A stretch of DNA of 64,000 nt from NCBI RefSeq assembly GCF_021869535.1, contig NW_026262668.1:64076058-64140057 (forward strand), in the 5' to 3' direction. The notes beneath the pieces are model-generated. The model searched no databases, was not told where the DNA came from, and was given only the letters and a program-made list of their open reading frames with translations. Both the position numbers and the translations under genes were made by a program. This document shows, piece after piece, positions 10,564 to 23,700 of the stretch; within the stretch, counting starts at the first letter, position 1, and each line of letters begins with the position of its first letter. The stretch is from Mytilus californianus. Taxonomy: Eukaryota > Mollusca > Bivalvia > Mytilida > Mytilidae.

Positions 10564-12911
10564 AAAGTGACATTTTATGGCATATTTGATAGATATTTCA
10601 TAATTAAGCTTGAATTTGAGGGTCTTTAATGCCCAAATCAGTTCAAATCTTCTACAAAACTAATTGAATCGACTTAAGTAGACACTTAAGTGTTTAAAAA
10701 ATTTTAAAAATCTTTCATCTAATGTATTTCAAATTTTAGGCCAAAACTAGCCCTTAGCAGACCTTCTCCTTTGTGAGAAATAACCACAAGTCCCTAAATA
10801 TTTGATACAACACGGATTTTAGTCAAGTTTATTCTTTTCTTTGTTGCCATGTTTAATAAAATTTATGTTGCAAAAATTTGTGTTAATTAACAGAAAATTA
10901 AATCTTTGAATGGCACTTTTAAATTTCCTTCTAAATTCAATACTTAATAAACGAAATACTGAGTTTTTAGACATTTTCATGAGTTAAAATTATTATCTTG
11001 AAACAAGATCAATTTTGATTTAATTAACATGATTTAGAAAAAATTTCAACCCAAAGTTTTGTTAAATTTCTCAACTTGAACAATCCAAGAAGGGAATATT
11101 TAGACTTAAGTTAAATAAGATTAAATGTTTTACACTCTACCTACACTTATACCACACTCTAGGCTATATTCAGATGAGCATCCAGGATTTGATGTTAAGG
11201 GGACGCATCTGAGAATTGGGAGTTAGAAGACAATATTTTGACCAAAAAAAGGCTGTAATTTCATCTATAAATAACTTTTTTTTCTCTTTTTAAGGGGCAT
11301 ATGCCAGTGCGTCCCTGTCTGAATCAGCGGCTCTTTTCCCAAAAAAATCTGAAGAGTGAAAATACTCATTTCAGTATAACTTACGATCGATTTTAATCGT
11401 AAGATTTTTTGTGAAAAGAGTCGCCGCACCTGATATTGCAATCTCCTTATCCCTCCATTCATTCTTCTGTCCATCAATTCATTCGTCTAACAATATACCC
11501 TTTTTAAATTCATTACTTTTATATTCTTTCCTTTATGGGGAGGACATACTGCTTATAAAAAGCCTATCCTTTGACTCTTTCTACCAATATATAAGGTTTT
11601 AAGTTTTTTACTTCCAGCATGTACTATCCTAATTTGAGTCTTTACAAAATTTAACATGCACCAATATATATGATAGCACTTTCTTTGTCCTATTATATAT
11701 ATGCAGAGAATTTTAGATAATGATTTATTTTTTATTTTGTGAATATCCCTCCCATTTTTATAGTTTAACTGATTATACAACATTTGTGTTGACCATGTGC
11801 AAACAAACCTGAAGATTATAGGAGTACCTGTAAACAAATTTACAGTATTATTTGTTTGCTTGATTTATTATGTGTAAACAGAATCTTTAAATTATTTATA
11901 TAATCGTTTAACTACTTAACCATGTTAGGCAAGACCTGACATTTTATGATTAATTTGGGTACGTTTTAATATAATGAGAGTTTACTCTATTCTAGCCGGT
12001 AGCAATGTTAAGTTACAATAAGGAAGTAAAAAAAAAAAACACAAAAGAATATTTATGCAACAGGAAAATAATTAATTTGCAATAAATATGATGAAGATTA
12101 CTATTTTACAAAGAGAGGCCATTCTTGTAGTTTGTCGAAATTTACTTGTTAATTCGGTTTCACTCTTAGTTCAAACTCGTGCTGTTTTTTTTAAATTCTC
12201 TTATTGATTTCAGGAGGTCTTTTTGTATTATCTTGAATGAACTTGACCTTTGTGTATGTAGTAAGTTTTCCCGTATGAAAGATAAGTTGTTTTGTGATAT
12301 CTGCTGTGAAATTGTTTATGCATATCCATGTTGTGATGTCCATTAATGTCACAATATGACTTAGAAGTTGCATGAGGTTGCTTCCTATTGTTATGTATGA
12401 TGTCAATTTTAGGTTAAGGTTTCTGGTCACATCAACTTGATACATAGTTCACATGTTCATTACGAAATTGAACTATTTAAATTATATGCCAATTGACTGC
12501 TTGGTCGAAATTTCATGGTTCTTTTAATAAAGTACTACAGTGTTGTTATGTCCTATTGACACAGATTCTTCAATCATGAGTTGCTTCCCTTTATTGTTTG
12601 ATTTCCAGTCAGTTTTAAATCCTATTTCATTAGTTTGATAGGTTAAATCTGATTGAGTTAAGGTTGTTAGTTCTGATAGTATAAGGGAAAGATAACATAA
12701 GCTATTTATATGTGAGACAGATAAATTTAAATAGATAAAAGTAGATGATTGATAGGTCTCTTATATAAGTCTTTCTTAAGAAGATAAGAAACAAAAAATG
12801 TTGACAATGTTTTCTTCATTGATTCTGTGAATGAGATGATACAGTACTTATTTTTGTAAAGAAAATGTCCTTTTATGTCATGAACACAAGAAAGGATATT
12901 ATATAAATTAT

Positions 12912-13135
12912 TGATCGATTGTCGGTTGCTTAACGTCCAGTGGCAAATATTTCATGCATGTTCAGGATGAGAACAAGTTAATAATAAGTCCAATAGGTAG
13001 GCCCTGTAATAGTGGCCGTCCAGGATGAAGTTTGGGGAAATTTTGACTTCCACTGGAAAATGAGGGTATATTGGATAGAGACAGAAATTTTGCCTTGCAA
13101 CAGTCCACCCTACAGATCCTTATATAAATTCAGTA
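12912..13135 (-). mobile_element. SINE-like element with AATC tail (minus)
   Basis: On the minus strand it ends TGCCACTGGACGTTAAGCAA followed by a short (AATC) tail at 12912. The same 3' end occurs on the + strand at about 28870-28934 and 43405-43490. The left boundary is uncertain. Confidence 0.45.
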
Positions 13136-14503
13136 ATAGGTATACTGTAGAAATTTTAATAGAAATCATATGAAACATCTTTGGCAAGTGTCAAAGTACT
13201 AAAATAAAAAAAAATATATATATAACCATTTTGAGAAGTATATCATGTGAAGCGAACACTATTCCAAATATTCCAGTGAACACATAACCAGTCCTAACAA
13301 TTAATGTACACTTGAGTACTTTTGAATGACATATGACAATGTATGAAAATAAAAGTATAATAGGACATATTAACATACTGGAGGACATATATAGCTTCTC
13401 TTCTCTTTTGACATATTTTTCTTTCAACTAGCTGTGACACATAAACGTGTTAAGAAATTTTTTGGCACTGCTCTTTGCATTCATACATGCAAGGTTTTCA
13501 TAAACTCAAGGATGTTTTCTGTTTGGATAGACTGGCATACTGTGTAACTGACCTTTCAACTCACTTTACCTGTTAAAATAGTGTAATTTTTTTATTTATA
13601 AGTTCATTGATTGTGAAAAGAGTTTTTATATTTTTTGTGCGAACGAACATAAAAGAAGATGAGATTGAGAAGACTTATAAAAGAATTAAGTCAATTGTAG
13701 CTTGAAGTCAGTAGATGCACAACTTTTATATCAGTAAATCAATATTATGATTAAATGTGTTAACACCTGGTGAAAGATGGATTGTCCTTTTATATGATGT
13801 AGGTGTTATTGCATCTAGCAAATGCAAGAAGAAAAAAAAATCATTAGATAAAATGTAGGCTGCTTGATATGTGACCATCAAATTTATTAATCCAGGGAGT
13901 GGTGATATTTACAAAACTTGCATATATTGCAGTACTATGCATTGGCTCTGCATTAATGTTTGAACTTGGATTTTATAAATAAAATTTCTAGAAAATAGGT
14001 GTCATCAGCATTGATAGTATTTGTTTCCTAGAAAATAATACTACAATTCATATTCATAAACTAAAATGGAAAAGTTTTTCATGATTGACATAGTTACTTA
14101 ACTTTACGAATTTCATTTACCCTGGTAGTGTTATCTTGGAAGGTCAAAATATTTGAGACCTTTTGAAATATCATTAGGACTTTAAATATCATGGTGATAG
14201 GGTATTACAATGAACCGTTTAATAGATTTATGAGGAAATAAATTGGCTAAAGGATTTGTGATAGATGGAATTAATTATGTAGCATTTTCCATGGTTTATT
14301 GTTCAGAACATAGAAATATTGAAATCTTGATATTCTTTGAGACCAATTAGAATAATTTCTTTTTGCAACAGGTTCGTAAATGATTGAGTATTAACCTGGC
14401 TACATAATGCCTTTAGGATTGCTATATGAACCACCTTGGTACAGTTTATTGATGAAATGCTAGAATGTCTTAAATAATAAGCATTTGATTTCGTACTAAT
14501 TAG

Positions 14504-14514
14504 ATATATATATA
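14504..14514 (+). promoter_or_regulatory. TATA-like run upstream of short Crumbs start
   Basis: An alternating TATATATA run sits about 70 nt before the initiator ATG at 14584. It could be a core-promoter TATA element for the short Crumbs gene, but such runs are common in this AT-rich DNA and no transcription start is known. Confidence 0.18.
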
Positions 14515-14583
14515 GTCTACCAGAATGAGAAATGTCATTTGGAATACTGACAGATACAAATTACACTTCGAAAACATCAAAAG

Positions 14584-14766
14584 ATGACAACTGTTCAAGT
14601 TATATGTGGATTATCTGTTGTATATCTTTTATTATTGTTACTTTCCATTCCAAGTTGTTCGACTGAAGAAGCAGGATGTGACCCATCATGCCAGAATAAT
14701 GGTTCCTGTCAACAGAATAAATGTCAATGTGGAACATCATTTGTAGGACAATCTTGTGAAGTTTCG
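14584..14766 (+). CDS. crb: Unit B exon 1: signal peptide and EGF1
   Basis: Starts [20 protein letters not shown], a classic secretory signal, then a complete compact EGF ([11 protein letters not shown] to FVGQSC). Donor gtaagc, phase 0. This is either the true gene start or an alternative first exon of a longer locus. Confidence 0.9.
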
Positions 14767-17700
14767 GTAAGCTAATGTTTAAATGATAGTAGTACATGTA
14801 GTAGAATTAGAACTTCTAAATTGGAACAAGTATATGATTCTTTGTAACAATTTAAATTGAACCAACCCAATTTTATTCAAACGTTGTAGTTTGTGTATTT
14901 TGATAATCTTTACCTGATATAAGCAAAATCAGAAAATAATTTTGAGACTGTCACTATATAATTTAGATAAAGATATCGTATAGGTATGCCTCACTGTAGG
15001 TGAAATGAAGTTTCAGCATTTGTGCATCCATCCTATTTATTAAACTTGCTAAGTTGTCTTAATTAGGAAATTATATGAGATTCAGACACAAGTTTAGGAA
15101 CCTATTTAGTAAACACAGGCCATGTTTGAAAATGATTTAATTTCAGAACCATTAAAACAAGAAAAGTGTTAAATTAATCTTTTTCTATTTTGTGACCAAC
15201 TTTGACTTTGATATAATATCTCATATGTATTTTTTGTAGTAATAGCTCTTAAATGATAGAAATATGCAAGTTTGAAGTTTTTTTCCCCCAAGAACTCAAT
15301 TAAGGTAACCATATTAGTAGGTTTTTGATGAGGACTAATATTGAAAAGATAAGGAGTTTAATTGACGTATTTCTGTTAATTTACACCTGATTTCTGCATT
15401 TTGATGAAAAGCATTTTTTGAAGTTTCTGCTACCTAAAGTTAACCTTAACCAAATCATTTGACACCAGTTCATGTTTAAGTTGATTTTATTCCTCTAATG
15501 TCATAAATCTTCTCCGTTAAATAACTTGAATTTGCTTTAACCAAATCTTTAACACCAAGTTAGGGACTTCTTAGCATACCTTAGTCTTGCCATTTGTCAA
15601 ATGGTGTGTTCAGGTGCATCCATGCTTTTCGGACACATTCTTGATTTTTTTTTAGACTAAATAACAAATCTAAAATGCAAACCAATATCTACCAAATTTT
15701 CACTGACTTAAATAAAATCTATAAATATAACACTATAGGTGTTAAAAGAATAGCAATGAATGAAACAATATTAATTTTGTAAAATCTTTGTTTTAGAATT
15801 AGTACATTTGTAATAATCATTTATTTTGTATATACACAGGCAACAGCAACATGTTCAGATATACCATGCAAAAGTAGTGGTCAGTGTCGTGATTTAACAG
15901 GGGTATGTATATCAATCTTTCTGAAACAAGAAAATATGCTGTCTCATTGAAATATATACCCCACATCTACTTTGATTCATATTTCATAAAAATTTTGTCC
16001 CTAAGTCGTTAGTTCGTAATTTTTAAAATTAGTAAAATCATTTTCCGAAAGCTCATGTAACATATTTTTTCAAAGTCATGTTATATGTTTTTTTATGAGG
16101 ATGGAAATTGAATTAGAAACATATTGCTTTCACACGATTTTAATAAAGACCACATATAAAAACGCTATATATATAATTTATCTCTGTTGTCAAAGATTAT
16201 TGCAGTTATAGATATGATATGATGAAAAAACAAAATTTATGTGATTTTCTTAACTCCTTCATGCAATAGTTGAAAATGATATAAATGTGGAATACAACTT
16301 TTTTTATTAAAGTAAATTAATAAAAGAATTAGTTATCTCCCTTTTTCTTCAACTGAACCTGCAAAATTTTAATTGATTTTAAAAGCAATTAACATCAGAA
16401 CATACATGTAAGATATTACTAAATAAAAATCTATTAAGACATTATGACAGTATAATAATTCTATGTTAACTCCTAATTTTCAGTCAACACCAAGTTTTAA
16501 CTGTACTTGTCCCAGTGGATACAGTGGATATTTATGTGAAAAGTCAATAGATTACTGTGAAGATCTGCCTTGTGAAAATGGTGGCAATTGTACATCAATG
16601 AACAATGATTACCAGTGTGTTTGTCCACCAGGTAAACAAATAAATCTTTCTGTCTTCATTCATACCTCCTCTTGTGAAAATCATCTAATGAAATGTTTTA
16701 TTGTGAGTTTCAACCATTTATTACCATTTGTCATCTGTAATGGTTAACTTTTAAATACTCAGATCTGTCAACTTTCACAATAATGGGGGTATTCCCCTAT
16801 GAGAGGTGTTGGCCTGAATGTATGAACTGAATACCTTTAAAAGGGCATTCAAATGAGTTAAAGGGGTATTTAAGCACATACATACTCATTAAAACAATAT
16901 AGTAGTAGATTAACTCTTTTATGACAATTATAAGAGGAGCATTAGGTCCTATTGTGCTTAACATCCCCTATGGAGATTTTGAAAAGTTGTCAGGTATGAA
17001 TACTTAAAAAAAATATAAAGGCACTATTAACACTTATGATATTAAGGTTAAAAACTACATCTGAAAGGCTGTGCAGGCTATATTACAACACTTGGCTCTA
17101 TGACTACTGTAAAATAGTTATTTTCTTAGAGTCAAAATTTCACAATTTCTGATGCCAAATACATTCACGATGATTTAATTTCACATTTTTCTTGACTTTT
17201 TTTTTATACATGAGGTATATTTTCACAATTTTTATCTTATTGCTAAATTAGCGAAATAAATCCCTTGATACATTTCCCATTTTACAGTAAATATAGACCC
17301 TAGCCATGAGCATGTTAGTTGTGAAATGAACATACATTAGTGGTTAAATGGTAATTTTCAGGGCTATTAAATTGGGAAAACAGTTAGTTACTTTAACACT
17401 AATAGCTGGTTCAATGTGTACTACAGATTGTACTCCAGTGTTGTATCAATTGTTGCTTATGTTCCTGATAATTTTTAATTGAAGTCTTGTTTCGTTTTGC
17501 ATAACTTCAATTTTGAGTGTGGCATTGGTGGCCAAGTGGTCTAAGAAGTCGAACTATTATATCACTAGCCTGTCAACACTGAAGTGGTCAGTGGTTCTCT
17601 CCAGGGACTAAAGCTTCCTCCACCAATGAAAACTTACCGCCACGAAATAGCACAATAGTGCTGAAAGTGGCATTAAACAACAATAAATCAATCAATTTTG

Positions 17701-20700
17701 AGACTTATCTTTTATAGGATATTCTGGTAAGAACTGTACAGTGGACACTGATAACTGCATTCCAGGCACCTGTCAGAATGGTGGTACATGTATAGATATG
17801 GTAAATGACTACATATGTAACTGCACGGATAGTAAGTAAAATTTGTTTACATACATGTCAATATGCGTATTTTTGAAAATTTTTGAAATATTGCGATTGG
17901 TTTTGTCATGAGACTCTAATGGGATACTGGTATTGTACTGTAGTACATCAACAGTATATTGACTTGAAGCATCATGCAATTTTTTAAAAATTTTTTTTTC
18001 ATAAATAATTCCAAAATAATTTACTTAATGTTTAGAAAACACTGAAAATTGACAGAGGTGGAATAAATGTAAAGCATCATCATTAAAATATTTAAATACT
18101 CAATATCCTCATGTAACATATACTTTCAATATTGTATTGAATTTTACAGGCTGGCAAGGAAAACATTGTCAGGATGATGTTGATGAATGTGAATCACAAC
18201 CTTGCCAGAGAGGAAAATGTAAAAATATACCAGGATCATTTACCTGTGACTGCTATGAAACAGGATACACAGGTAATTACTGTGGGTGGTTAGAGGACAA
18301 GAAAGGGGGGGATATAATTTTTCTATGATTATACTGGTACAGGATAGAGAGGTAATAATTTCTGGGTGTGTTATTAGGACAGACGTGGTCGGGTCTTCTT
18401 TCCATTAAGCAAGATGAACACTAAATAGAAAACTTGTTGAAATTATACATATATATTCATGAAGGCTGATTTTTGTCGAGCCTGCGACTTTTGTCGCAGA
18501 AAGCTCGACATAGGGATAGTGATCCGGCGGCGGCGTTAGCTAACTTCTTAAAAGCTTTATATTTTAGAAGGTGGAAGGTCTGGATGCTTCATACTTTGTA
18601 TATGGATGCCTCATGTTACGAAGTTTCCGTCAGTCACATGTCCAATGTCCTTGACCTCATTTTCATGGTTCAGTGACTACTTGAAAAAAAAGTTAAGATT
18701 TTTTGTAATGTTAGATTCTCTCTTATTATAAGTAATAGGATAACTATATTTGGTATGTGCGTACCTTGCAAGGTCCTCATGCCCGTCAGACAGTTTTCAC
18801 TTGACCTCGACCTCATTTCATGGATCAGTGAACAAGGTTAAGTTTTGGTGGTCAAGTCCATATCTCAGATACTATAAGCAATAGGTCTAGTATATTCGGT
18901 GTATGGAAGGACTGTAAGGTGTACATGTCCAACTGGCAGGTGTCATCTGTCCTTGACCTCATTTTCATGGTTCAGTGGTTATAGTTAAGTTTTTGTGTTT
19001 TAGTCTGTTTTTTGTCGAGCCTGCGACTTTTGTCGCAGAAAGCTCGACATAGGGATAGCGATCCGGCGGCGGCGGCGGCGTTAGCTAACTTCTTAAAAGC
19101 TTTATATTTTAGAAGGTGGAAGACCTGGATGCTTCATACTTTGTATATGGATGCCTCATGTTACGAAGTTTCCGTCAGTCACATGTCCAATTTCCTTGAC
19201 CTCATTTTCATGGTTCAGTGACTACTTGAAAAAAAAGTTCAGATTATTTGTAATGTTAAATTCTCTCTTATTATAAGTAATAGGATAACTATATTTAGTA
19301 TGTGCGTACCTTGCAAGGTCCTCATGCCTGTCAGACAGTTTTCACTTGACCTCGACCTCATTTCATGGATCAGTGAACAAGGTTAAGTTTTGGTGGTCAA
19401 GTCCATATCTCAGATACTATAAGCAATAGGTCTAGTATATTTGGTGTATGGAAGGACTGTAAGGTGTACATGTCCAACTGGCAGGTGTCATCTGACCTTG
19501 ACCTCATTTTCATGGTTCAGTGGTTATAGTTAAGTTTTTGTGTTTTGGTCTGTTTTTCTTATACTGTATGCAATAGGTCTATTATATTTGGTGTATGGAA
19601 TGATTGTAAGGTGTACATGTCCAACTGGCAGGTGTCATCTGACCTTGACCTCATTTTCATGGTTCAGTGGTTATAGTTAAGTTTTTGTGTTTTGGTCTGT
19701 TTTTCTTATACTGTATGCAATAGGTCTATTATATTTGGTGTATGGAATGATTGTAAGGTGTACATGTCCAACTGGCAGGTGTCATCTGACCTTGACCTCA
19801 TTTTCATGGTTCAGTGGTTATAGTTAAGTTTTTGTGTTTTGGTCCGTTTTTCTTATACTGTATGCAATAGGTCTATTATATTTGGTGTATGGAATGATTG
19901 TAAGGTGTACATGTCCAACTGGCAGGTGTCATCTGACCTTGACCTCATTTTCATGGTTCAGTGGTTATAGTTAAGTTTTTGTGTTTTGGTCCGTTTTTCT
20001 TATACTTTATCCAATAGGTCTACTATATTTGGTGTATGGAATGATTGTAAGGTGTACATGTCCAACTGCCAGGTGTCATCTGACTTTGACCTCATTTTCA
20101 TGGTTCAGTGGTCAAAGTTAAGTTTTTGAGTTTTGGTCTTTTTTCTTATACTATTATGCAATAAGTCAACTATATTTGGTGTATGGAAATATTCTATGAT
20201 GTACATGTCAGTCTCGCAGGTTTTATTTGACCTTGACCTCATTTTCACAGTTCATTGCTCAGTGTTAAGTTTATGTGTTTCAGTCTGTTTTTCTTAAACT
20301 ATAAGCAATAGGTCAGCTATATTTGTTGTATGGAAGGATTGTAAGCTGTTCATGTCTGCCTGGCATGGTTCATCTGACTTTGACCTCATTTTCACGATTC
20401 ATTGGTCAATGTTTAGTTTTCTTGGTTAAGTCTGTTTCTTAGAAACTATAAGCAATAGGTCAACTATATTTAGTGTATTGAATGATTGTAAGGTGTACAT
20501 GTATTTCTTGTTTGGTTTATATGACCTTGACTTCATTTTCTTGGATCATGTTAAGTTTATGTAATAGTTGTAGTAAAGCTTTTATTTAGGACTATCAACA
20601 TAATATCAATGGTTAGTAAAGAAGGCGAGACATTTCAGCGTGTCCACTCTTGTCTTATACTGTATGCCATAGGTCTACTATATTTGGTGTATGGAATGAT

Positions 20701-23700
20701 TGTAAGGTGTACATGTCTAGCGGGCAGGTGTCATCTGACCTTGACCTCATTTTCATGGTTCAGTGGTCAAAGTTAAGTTTTTGAGTTTTGGTCTTTTTTT
20801 CTAATACTATATGCAATAGTTCAACTATATTTGGTATGTGCGTACCTTGCAAGGTCCTCATGCCCGTCACACAGTTTTCACTTGACCTCGACCTCATTTC
20901 ATGGATCAATGAACAAGGTTAAGTTTTGGTGGTCAAGTCCATATCTCAGATACTATAAGCAATAGGTCTAGTATATTCGGTGTATGGAAGGACTGTAAGG
21001 TGTACATGTCCAACTGGCAGGTGTCATCTGACCTTGACCTCATTTTCATGGTTCAGTGGTTATAGTTAAGTTTTTGTGTTTTAGTCTGTTTTTCTTATAC
21101 TGTATGCCATAGGTCTACTATATTTGGTGTATGGAATGATTGTAAGGTGTACATGTCTAGCGGGTAGGTGTCTTCTGACCTTGACCTCATTTTCATGGTT
21201 CAGTGGTCAAAGTTAAGTTTTTGAGTTTTGGTCTTTTTTTCTAATACTATATGCAATAGGTCATCTATATTTGGTGTATGGAAATATTTTATGATGTACC
21301 TGTCAGTCTTGCAGGTTTTATTTGACCTTGACCTCATTTTCATGGTTCATTGCTCAGTGTTAAGTTTTTGTGTTTTGGTCTGTTTTTCTAATACTTTAAG
21401 CAATAGGTCAACTATATTTGTTGTATGGAAGGATTGCAAGCTGTAGTACATGTCTGCCTGGCATTGTTCATCTGACCTTGACCTCATTTTCTTGGTTCAT
21501 TGGTCAATGTTTAGTTTTCTTGGTTAAGTCTGTATCTTAGAAACTATAAACAATAGGTCAACTATATTTAGTGTATTGAATGATTGTAAGGTGTACATGT
21601 ATTTCTTGTTTGGTTTATATGACCTTGACCTCATTTTCTTGGATCATGTTAAGTGTATGTGATAGTTGTATTAAAGCTTTATATTTAGGACTATCAACAT
21701 AATATCAATGATTAGTAAAGAAGGCGAGACATTTCAGCGTGTGCACTCTTGTTAAAAAACTGTCTGTATACTCCTTGCACATATTAAGGGCAAAATGAAC
21801 ATACATTAGTGGTAATAATTTTCAGGGCTAATAAATTCCACAATAGTAGATGGGCAATATTTTTCTGGTCTCTGCATCAGTTCCATACCAGGTATAGTTT
21901 TTTGCTAAGGTAGTTAATAATGAAATTGTGGTCATATCAACTTGAATCTTCATTTATTATACTTAAAGTTGTGTTTTACTATCATTCATTTATTCATTCA
22001 TCCATTCATCCATCCATCCATCCATCCATCCATTTATTGGCAGATATTCAGAAAAAAAAACTTTACTTTATACCATCAAAGTCAACATTATCAGTTTGCC
22101 GGATAATAAGGTTTATATTTTACTAATTTTAGACAAGTATTGTAATGTGGACCTGAATGAATGTGAATTATCACCATGTCAAAACGCTGGAAAATGTACA
22201 AACTATGAAGGAGATTACAATTGTTCATGTACCCTGGGGTACGAGGGTAAAAACTGCAGTAACCCTAACTGTGCACTTGTTACTTGTGAAAATGGAGGAA
22301 GCTGTGGAATAGCTAACAACCAATGGAAATGTTCATGTCAGCAGTATTATTTTGGTAAGTTGATATTTTTTATTAAAATACTGTAATTTTTGTAAACAAC
22401 AAAATTTTCTTGCTGTGTTTTGCAGAATACCATTTAGATATTTTATTTCGTGTTTACTTGTTTGTGTATATAAAAGAAGTAAAAATCTTGTAACATCCAA
22501 AAACAGATTTGTTTTTGAAGATGGTTGATTTCCACTTTCTACCTCTCCAATGTAGCCCCTCCTTGAAAAAAAAACCAACAAAACTTAAAACTTATGGGCA
22601 AAAGTTTTCCAGTTTATGGTAGTTGTGACTTATCTCCCCTTTTAGTAGAATACTCTTGTTTATCTCGTTCCAAAAATAAACAAAAAAGTTGTATTTCAAT
22701 TTTAAATATTTAAACTTTTCACTTAAATATGGAAACAAAACAATACAAGACTTGTACTTAATTTACCAAGAAATTGCTGAAAATTAAAAAGTAGAAATAA
22801 ATTGACATATCGTGATTTGATTTAATTTTATACTAAAACATATGTAGCATTTGACAGCTGTCTGAAATACTTGATATCAATAATGAACAATTACTTTCCT
22901 ATTGATTTACTTGGAAACCTTGGAATTATTGTCCATTAAAGGAAATATCTATAGAATATATCATTATCATTGTTGACAAAATGATCATAAGGATATTTTG
23001 GAAATTGGAAATCTTGTAAACTTAGTAAGTGATATAAATTTACAGATTTTTTTAGTCTTTAGTAACATTTTTTCCTCACCGACATTTTTTACCTTGCGGT
23101 TCATGCAGGTTTTCCTTTAAAATAAATGTTTTCTAGTGGCCAAAACGTCTTAAAAATGGTTTAATTATTACGATAAAATAAATGTTGTGACAAGTAGTGA
23201 AATTTAAGTTAGTAAAATTTTTATGATTATATATTTGATGATCTCTAAGATGTTAAACTTTGATGTAACAATAAATTGCTCCTGACTGAATCCTTCATTC
23301 TAATTTATATGAGAGTCCTGATTCTATATTAAGTGATTGATGTTGCACAGAGAATTGTCCTTTGTAGTGCATTAAGGAAACAACAACAATCAATCAATCT
23401 TTTGTAGTAAGGTTTATTGCTGGTGTCATACAATCAACAATAATTTCTTTAAACTATAAATGGGACTGACTATAAATAGCTTTCTATAATTCTCAGGCAA
23501 ATCTTTTTTATTGTGGATAATCCTTTTACTTGGTTGACCGAGTACAGTACACGTTTTTACCTGTGTCTACCTGTGCTTTGATGTAGATTTATCTCGTTAA
23601 CTACTCAGGTGTAAAAGGTATTACATAGACATACAGTTTTGATGAGTAACATATCGTTATCATAAAAGGCCATATATGGAACATATGATTTACGTGTTTA

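Larger units (their letters stand above)
9779..14583 (+). other. Gap between Crumbs units A and B
   Basis: 4.8 kb with no ORF resembling EGF, LamG or a membrane segment on the + strand. It holds a TIR element (9891-10086), a 26-bp tandem repeat, a long hairpin (10413-10563) and a minus-strand SINE-like element (about 12912-13135). One cryptic terminal-exon candidate at 13432 is discussed in the findings. Confidence 0.5.

Noticed and set aside
11281..11330. Possible phase-2 exon after a strong pyrimidine tract at 11295
   Set aside because: Joined to 9778 it reads RGICQCVPV then stop. The spacing does not complete the EGF and no homology is seen.
18473..19221. Two similar ORFs starting [17 protein letters not shown]
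   Set aside because: They are the 539-bp repeat read in one frame; similarity reflects the DNA duplication and there is no sign of coding selection.
19558..20655. CRISPR-like regular spacing
   Set aside because: Whole 147-bp units are repeated with no unique spacers, in a eukaryotic intron; this is a tandem array.
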